In this document: positions 6,624 to 9,935 of the stretch, one piece after another
Layout of the letters: each line of letters starts with the position of its first letter
Position numbering within the stretch: the first letter of the stretch is position 1
Assembly: GCA_043789035.1 (NCBI GenBank)
Contig: JAYWIG010000236.1
Location: forward strand, 1-9,935
Reading direction: 5' to 3'
Length of the DNA: 9,935 bases
Origin: JAYWIG01 sp043789035
Lineage (GTDB): Bacteria; Pseudomonadota; Gammaproteobacteria; Burkholderiales; Burkholderiaceae_E
Notes under the pieces: generated by a model
Told to the model about the DNA's origin: nothing
What the model saw: only the letters and a program-made list of their open reading frames with translations
Database searches by the model: none
Made by a program: the position numbers and the translations under genes

Positions 6624-7454
6624 CTAACCTTTTGCTACCCTCGGTTTTGTCTTAGCAGTCTCGCTACCTTTTTTTAAACTACGCTTCAACAAATCGGTGA
6701 GATCGAGAATCTGTGCAGACTCTGGTACTTCACCGGCTTGCTCTACCGACAATATTTCCGTCGTTTTACCCGCCGCCACTTTCTTTTTCACCAGCGTCAT
6801 AATGTCATCCTTGAATGTATCCCGATAATCATCCGGCTTCCATTTGCCAGACATACTGTTCACCAGCTGCGCCGCCATTGCAGCTTCGGCAGGCTTCACA
6901 CCGGCCATTCCTGCAGCTGGCAAACTTAATTCTTCGACGCCCCGAATTTCGGTTTCCCAGCGCAGCGTAAATAACATCAAAGCGCGATCATTGGGATTCA
7001 GCGCCGCAAGATGTTGTCTGGTCGCAATCACGACGTAAGCGATACCGATTTTCTTTTCCTTGCGTAACGTCTCTCGTAAGAGCGCGTATACCTTTTCGCC
7101 TTTCGCAGTGGGTGCGAGGAAATAGGGCCGCTCGAAATACACAGGTGGCACGGTTCCTTCGTCAACAAAGTGTAAAAGCTCAACGGTCTGCGTGGTTTTT
7201 GGATGCGTTGCGCGAATTTCCTCATCAGTGAGAATCGCATACTTACCTTCGGTGTAAGCGAGTCCCTTAACGATGTTTTCTTTGCTGACTTCTTTGCCCG
7301 TAATTTTGTTTACGCGCTTGTAGCCGACCGGCGCCATGTCGCGTTTATCCAGCCAATCGAAATCGAGATCTTGTTCCTGAACCGCCGGGTACAAGGCGAC
7401 CGGAATGTAGAGCAGGCCAAAATTGATGGAGCCCTTCCAGAGCGTGCGTGGCAT
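6624..7454 (-). CDS. ku: Non-homologous end-joining protein Ku
   Basis: A 276-residue bacterial Ku, of normal length. Ku forms a homodimeric ring that threads onto DNA ends and recruits LigD. The N terminus MPRTLWKGSINFGLLYIPVA is the family signature; the core continues with GYKRVNKITGKEV at 44-56, the bridge region VYFERPYFLAP at 105-115 and the segment LMLFTLRWETEIR at 159-171. The C terminus ends in a short Lys/Arg-rich tail (LKRSLKKGSETAKTKPRVAKG in parts), which in other bacteria assists DNA binding and LigD contact. The frame is open 12 codons further upstream, but ATG 7454 is chosen because AAGGA lies about five bases before it and the family begins with MPR. It is the first gene of the ku-ligD unit; no clear promoter was found in the 159 bases upstream. 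Confidence 0.96.
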   Translation of the reverse strand: MPRTLWKGSINFGLLYIPVALYPAVQEQDLDFDWLDKRDMAPVGYKRVNKITGKEVSKENIVKGLAYTEGKYAILTDEEIRATHPKTTQTVELLHFVDEGTVPPVYFERPYFLAPTAKGEKVYALLRETLRKEKKIGIAYVVIATRQHLAALNPNDRALMLFTLRWETEIRGVEELSLPAAGMAGVKPAEAAMAAQLVNSMSGKWKPDDYRDTFKDDIMTLVKKKVAAGKTTEILSVEQAGEVPESAQILDLTDLLKRSLKKGSETAKTKPRVAKG

Positions 7455-7613
7455 GATTATCCTTTTCAATTCGGAAAGCGTTAGCACCATTCGAAGCTAT
7501 TGGGTGGTGCGAGCTTACGGCTGAATTCTGTGCCAGGGCGCGGCCGATGTATGTAGGTGGACACGCCGAATCGCACTGAGGTCTGATACGTTCGTTCGGG
7601 GCGTTAGGTGTCG

Positions 7614-7941
7614 TTATTCAGCGCCAATTGATTTATCGCCGAGGCTTGAATTTTTTAGCAATATTGTCAATTCAGCAGGGTCTAATGGTTTCACCATGTG
7701 ATGGTCGAAACCAGCATCACGTGCTCGATGCCAAAGCTATTGCATCCTCTCCGCCGTAAGCGACATGTACTTCGTGCCCATAAGTGCGCAAAAGCATTGC
7801 AAGGCTGTCCGCGCTATCGCGAGTATCGTCTACGATCAAAATTCTATGTTTAACGAGCGCTAATCCAATGACAACCCCTCCTTGCGAGCGTTCACTGCCC
7901 GTATCCACCTGATTAAAGAAATCGAATACGGCCGAAACAAC
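7614..7941 (-). pseudogene. Remnant of a hybrid histidine kinase (HATPase fragment plus broken receiver domain)
   Basis: Reading from 7941 downward, the frame begins mid-domain with FDFFNQVDTGSERSQGG and VIGLALVK. These match the F-box and G2-box of a histidine-kinase ATPase domain, although the usual GLGIGL has become VVIGL. Directly after this comes RILIVDDTRDSADSLAMLL, the first strand and acidic pocket of a receiver domain, so the end of the ATPase domain is missing. This frame stops at 7719-7717 after the residues AIALASST. Shifted by one base, from about 7733, the receiver's last part resumes: ARDAGFDHHMVKPLDPAEL, with the conserved Lys-Pro, ending at TAA 7616-7614. The phospho-accepting Asp segment between the two is gone. 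So there is 5' truncation, two internal deletions and a frame change. It cannot signal. It abuts the DUF6064 stop codon. Confidence 0.85.
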
Positions 7942-8584
7942 CTAAGAAGAAAAGCGTTTTTTCAGCATGCCCAGAACCATAGAAAGTCCAACCACACCTG
8001 CCGCAAGCAACCCTAGATCTGCAGAAAGATCGAAAGCAAACGCAGCCTGGCCACCTATCAAGCACCATAGTATTGGCACCACAAATCCGACCCTTGGATA
8101 CGGATTACGGAGAAAGGCCAGCAAACCAATGGTGAGAATTGTTGTTGGACACGGGAATCCAAACGTAGGGAATGCTGGGTAACGATCACCATCAAAGTAT
8201 CTCCGCACTGGGTATACAACCAGCGCGAATAGGATTAGGCAGCACCCAACCACTTGTCGCCATCCATGCGTAGGCACAAAAATCAGGTGACGTCGGAACA
8301 CACCTAGCCATAAAAAATAGCAGAGGTAATCAAAAATACCACCGTAAACCAATAGGCCATTGGATTAATTACTGAGAAAAACGCAAAGTGATACGCCAAA
8401 CCTTGCCAAGTCCATAAGGCGCCAAGATGGCGGAGATGCCAACACTGGTGTAAGCAAAGTTTCCAACTAGCAGCACTACTGCGAAAAGCCCGAGTAACAA
8501 AAGTAAAAATTGAGCTGGTCAATCGCCGTTGTTATACGAAGTAAATACCCCGTAAAAAGCTTCCACTGTAAACGGAATCGTCAC
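7942..8584 (-). pseudogene. DUF6064-type membrane protein, broken by a nonsense codon and two frameshifts
   Basis: Three pieces of one membrane protein are spread over different frames. From GTG 8584 comes IPFTVEAFYGVFTSYN, a typical start of the family. At 8521-8519 a TGA replaces what relatives encode as Trp just before PAQ; the same frame then continues FLLLLGLFAVVLL. Near 8415-8424 the match shifts frame to LWTWQGLAYHFAFFSVINP. Near 8304-8310 it shifts again to GVFRRHLIF and the family core YPAFPTFGFPCPTTILT, ending at TAG 7944-7942. Both shifts fit loss of one base each. About five or six hydrophobic segments remain. The GTG overlaps the TGA stop of the oxidoreductase (GTGA), so the genes were translationally coupled. 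Sequencing error is the main alternative, but three lesions next to another wreck favour true decay. The biochemical role of DUF6064 is unknown. Confidence 0.78.
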
Positions 8585-9165
8585 TCTGCTCGCTGCCCCA
8601 AAGTCTCCAATTTCTTAAACCATTTCTTGGCATCAACATCTTTCATGTCTTTCGTCATTCCAATCAACGTTTCTTGTACGGGCGCTATACCCACGATACC
8701 TAGTAAGTTGCGCTCAAGCGATTTCACACTGTGTGCGCGAAAGTACCATCGATAAATTACAGCGGGCATGCCCATGGTTACCACTACACGAGCTGAGCGG
8801 CCAGACAATATTTTCTTATCGAAAAAGCTAAGGCTCCCACCGGTAAAACTAGGACGAAGGAGTTGTTCAAAAAATCCCTTCAGTAATGCTGGCATATCGC
8901 CAGCCCACAAAGGAAAGAAAACCACGATGTGTTCGGCCCAAAGCAGATCGGCCTGGAAAAGTTTTAGGCTTGCAGGAACCGCACCCTCTTCAAAATCCTT
9001 TTGACTACGAAGCAGTGCAAAATCAAGGGTGGCGACTTCGATTTTCCGCACGAGGTGCCCGGCCTCTTCTGCACCGCTGGTATAGCTAGTTGCAAGCGCG
9101 TGACACAAGTGGGGTTCAGTTGAATCCGGGTGACCTTGGATCACTAAAATATGCTTTGTTTCCAT
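8581..9165 (-). CDS. Flavodoxin-fold NAD(P)H oxidoreductase (quinone reductase / MdaB-KefF-like)
   Basis: A 194-residue protein of the Flavodoxin_2 family, which holds FMN or FAD and passes two electrons from NAD(P)H to quinones or similar acceptors. Visible are the first strand and flavin phosphate loop ILVIQGHPDS at 6-15 and the hallmark FFPLWAGDMPALLKGFFEQL at 83-102 (relatives usually have PLWWGSMPALLKG). VVVTMGMP at 127-134 follows the second flavin-contact strand. Length is normal and nothing is broken. Start ATG 9165 has AAAGG six bases upstream. Its TGA overlaps the GTG of the DUF6064 gene by four bases, so the two were an operon before the second decayed. The exact acceptor cannot be read from the sequence. 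Confidence 0.9.
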   Translation of the reverse strand: METKHILVIQGHPDSTEPHLCHALATSYTSGAEEAGHLVRKIEVATLDFALLRSQKDFEEGAVPASLKLFQADLLWAEHIVVFFPLWAGDMPALLKGFFEQLLRPSFTGGSLSFFDKKILSGRSARVVVTMGMPAVIYRWYFRAHSVKSLERNLLGIVGIAPVQETLIGMTKDMKDVDAKKWFKKLETLGQRAE

Positions 9166-9303
9166 CGAGTGCCTTTCGTTAAGAAATTGACTTCCTTACG
9201 ATGAAGACTATCGGTTATCCCGTCTGTGCGAGAACGCACCGACACAGGCGCCTAAATTTTTGCACCATCAAAGTCGTTGTCATTGCAACTAAGGTGTATC
9301 AAT
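9166..9303. promoter_or_regulatory. Divergent intergenic region with overlapping inverted repeats
   Basis: This 138-base space separates the minus-strand oxidoreductase from the plus-strand lipoprotein and must hold both promoters. GTGCG-AGAA-CGCAC (9226-9239) is a perfect 5-bp hairpin; CTGTG (9224-9228) can alternatively pair with CACAG (9243-9247). Such a dyad between divergent genes could be an operator, but no regulator gene is adjacent. TTGACT at 9187-9192 resembles a -35 box with no good -10 partner. The lipoprotein's ribosome site AAGGTG lies at 9291-9296. Confidence 0.25.
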
Positions 9304-9912
9304 ATGAAAGCTAGCTTAACAAAATTACACTGCACAGCCGCATTGCTGTTAGCGATTCTAGTTATGGGGGCATGCGCCATCCAGCCGTCCATTCGCGCTT
9401 CTTACGACAGCAATATCGATTTCGCGCGTTATAAAACATTTGGCTTTATTTCCCCACTAGCCACTGACCGCATTGGCTATCAAAGCCTAGTTTCGCAGGA
9501 GCTCAAAGCAAACACGCAACGCGAGTTAGAGTTGCGTGGCTTGCGTTTAGACAATGCCAATCCACAATTGTTGATTAACTTTAACGCAGCATTAAAGGAT
9601 AAAACTCGTATAAGCACGATGCCCACTCCGTTAAATAATGGTCTAGGGTACTTCGGAGGTAACTACTATGATTACCGCGGTGGCATTTATTCGCCGTGGC
9701 CCTACTATTCCGACCAAACCGTCATATTCAATTACAAAGAAGGCACTATCAATATTGATGTGGTTGATGCTGCGCGTAAGCAGTTGGTATGGGAAGGAAT
9801 TGTCACCGACAGCAATGTCACACAGGGAGAACTTGCGAATCTACCGGAATCAATAAAGACTGCTGTGATCGCTGCGTTTGCGAAGTTTCCTTTGCCGCCG
9901 ACTAAGCAGTGA
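9304..9912 (+). CDS. DUF4136-type lipoprotein
   Basis: A 202-residue predicted lipoprotein. A signal peptide (Lys2, Lys7, then a hydrophobic run about 11-21) ends in the lipobox-like MGAC, placing the lipidated Cys at 24; Met at -3 is less common than Leu. Asp is not at +2, so outer-membrane sorting is likely. The mature part shows the DUF4136 pattern: YDSNIDFARYKTFGF at 34-48, a repeated beta-strand/helix body with PQLLINFNAAL at 87-97, a Tyr/Gly-rich stretch at 114-136 (GYFGGNYYDYRGG), then INIDVVDAARKQLVWEGI at 149-166 and a final helix. The family is small periplasm-facing lipoproteins of unknown role. ATG 9304 is chosen because AAGGTG lies about eight bases upstream and the signal peptide begins there; the frame is open nine codons earlier. 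It stands alone and points away from its neighbours. Confidence 0.87.
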   Translation: MKASLTKLHCTAALLLAILVMGACAIQPSIRASYDSNIDFARYKTFGFISPLATDRIGYQSLVSQELKANTQRELELRGLRLDNANPQLLINFNAALKDKTRISTMPTPLNNGLGYFGGNYYDYRGGIYSPWPYYSDQTVIFNYKEGTINIDVVDAARKQLVWEGIVTDSNVTQGELANLPESIKTAVIAAFAKFPLPPTKQ

Positions 9913-9914
9913 CG

Positions 9915-9935
9915 TTTGAGCACCAGCGCCTCAAA
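9915..9935 (+). terminator. Possible terminator hairpin, cut by the window end
   Basis: TTTGAG (9915-9920) and CTCAAA (9930-9935) form a perfect 6-bp stem with a 9-base loop, starting two bases after the lipoprotein stop codon. Position suits a terminator, but the stem is AT-rich and the downstream T-run, if any, is outside the window. Confidence 0.3.

Noticed and set aside
7598..7612. GCGTTAGGTG, resembling an integron attC core site (GTTRRRY)
   Set aside because: No matching RYYYAAC partner or imperfect palindrome at attC spacing, no second copy at other gene junctions and no integrase gene; a 7-base degenerate match is expected by chance.
7455..7613. TGGCAC on the minus strand upstream of ku as a sigma-54 promoter
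   Set aside because: The GC element with TTGC at the required spacing is absent.

Overview
The window reads as chromosomal DNA of an environmental Pseudomonadota (proteobacterium). The signs are Shine-Dalgarno-led genes, a Ku/LigD end-joining pair with the phosphoesterase-ligase-polymerase order common in that phylum, a DUF4136-type lipoprotein, and housekeeping-type VOC, GFA and DUF899 genes. Genus cannot be read from the sequence. I see no tRNA, rRNA, CRISPR array, phage gene or intact transposase.

Layout: (1) 1-440, minus strand: a VOC-fold protein followed closely by the first codons of a gene that leaves the window. (2) 441-823: a gene-free spacer. (3) 824-1533, plus strand: a 54-residue one-helix membrane protein followed 8 bases later by a full-length CarS-like (CDP-archaeol synthase family) integral membrane protein. 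(4) About 1534-3943: a visibly GC-richer block of four minus-strand genes, transcribed in the order RibD-C/dihydrofolate reductase-like (with an apparent in-frame internal deletion), PhnB-like VOC protein, GFA zinc protein, DUF899 thioredoxin-like protein. (5) 4041-7454, minus strand: ku followed by ligD, a two-gene non-homologous end-joining unit with all catalytic residues that I can check. (6) 7614-8584, minus strand: two decayed genes, a shredded hybrid histidine kinase and a DUF6064 membrane protein with one nonsense codon and two frameshifts. (7) 8581-9165, minus strand: an intact flavodoxin-fold NAD(P)H oxidoreductase whose stop overlaps the start of the DUF6064 gene. (8) 9304-9912, plus strand: a divergent DUF4136-type lipoprotein.

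How they fit: Ku binds broken DNA ends and recruits LigD, which trims, fills and seals them. The four genes of block 4 look like an accessory stress or detoxification cassette, an inference from family and neighbourhood only. The 54-residue protein and the CarS homologue look like a coupled membrane-lipid pair. The most interesting items are the archaeal-type CarS homologue with its small partner, the compositionally distinct four-gene block, and the cluster of gene wrecks beside the repair operon. I found no convincing new multi-gene defence or mobile system.
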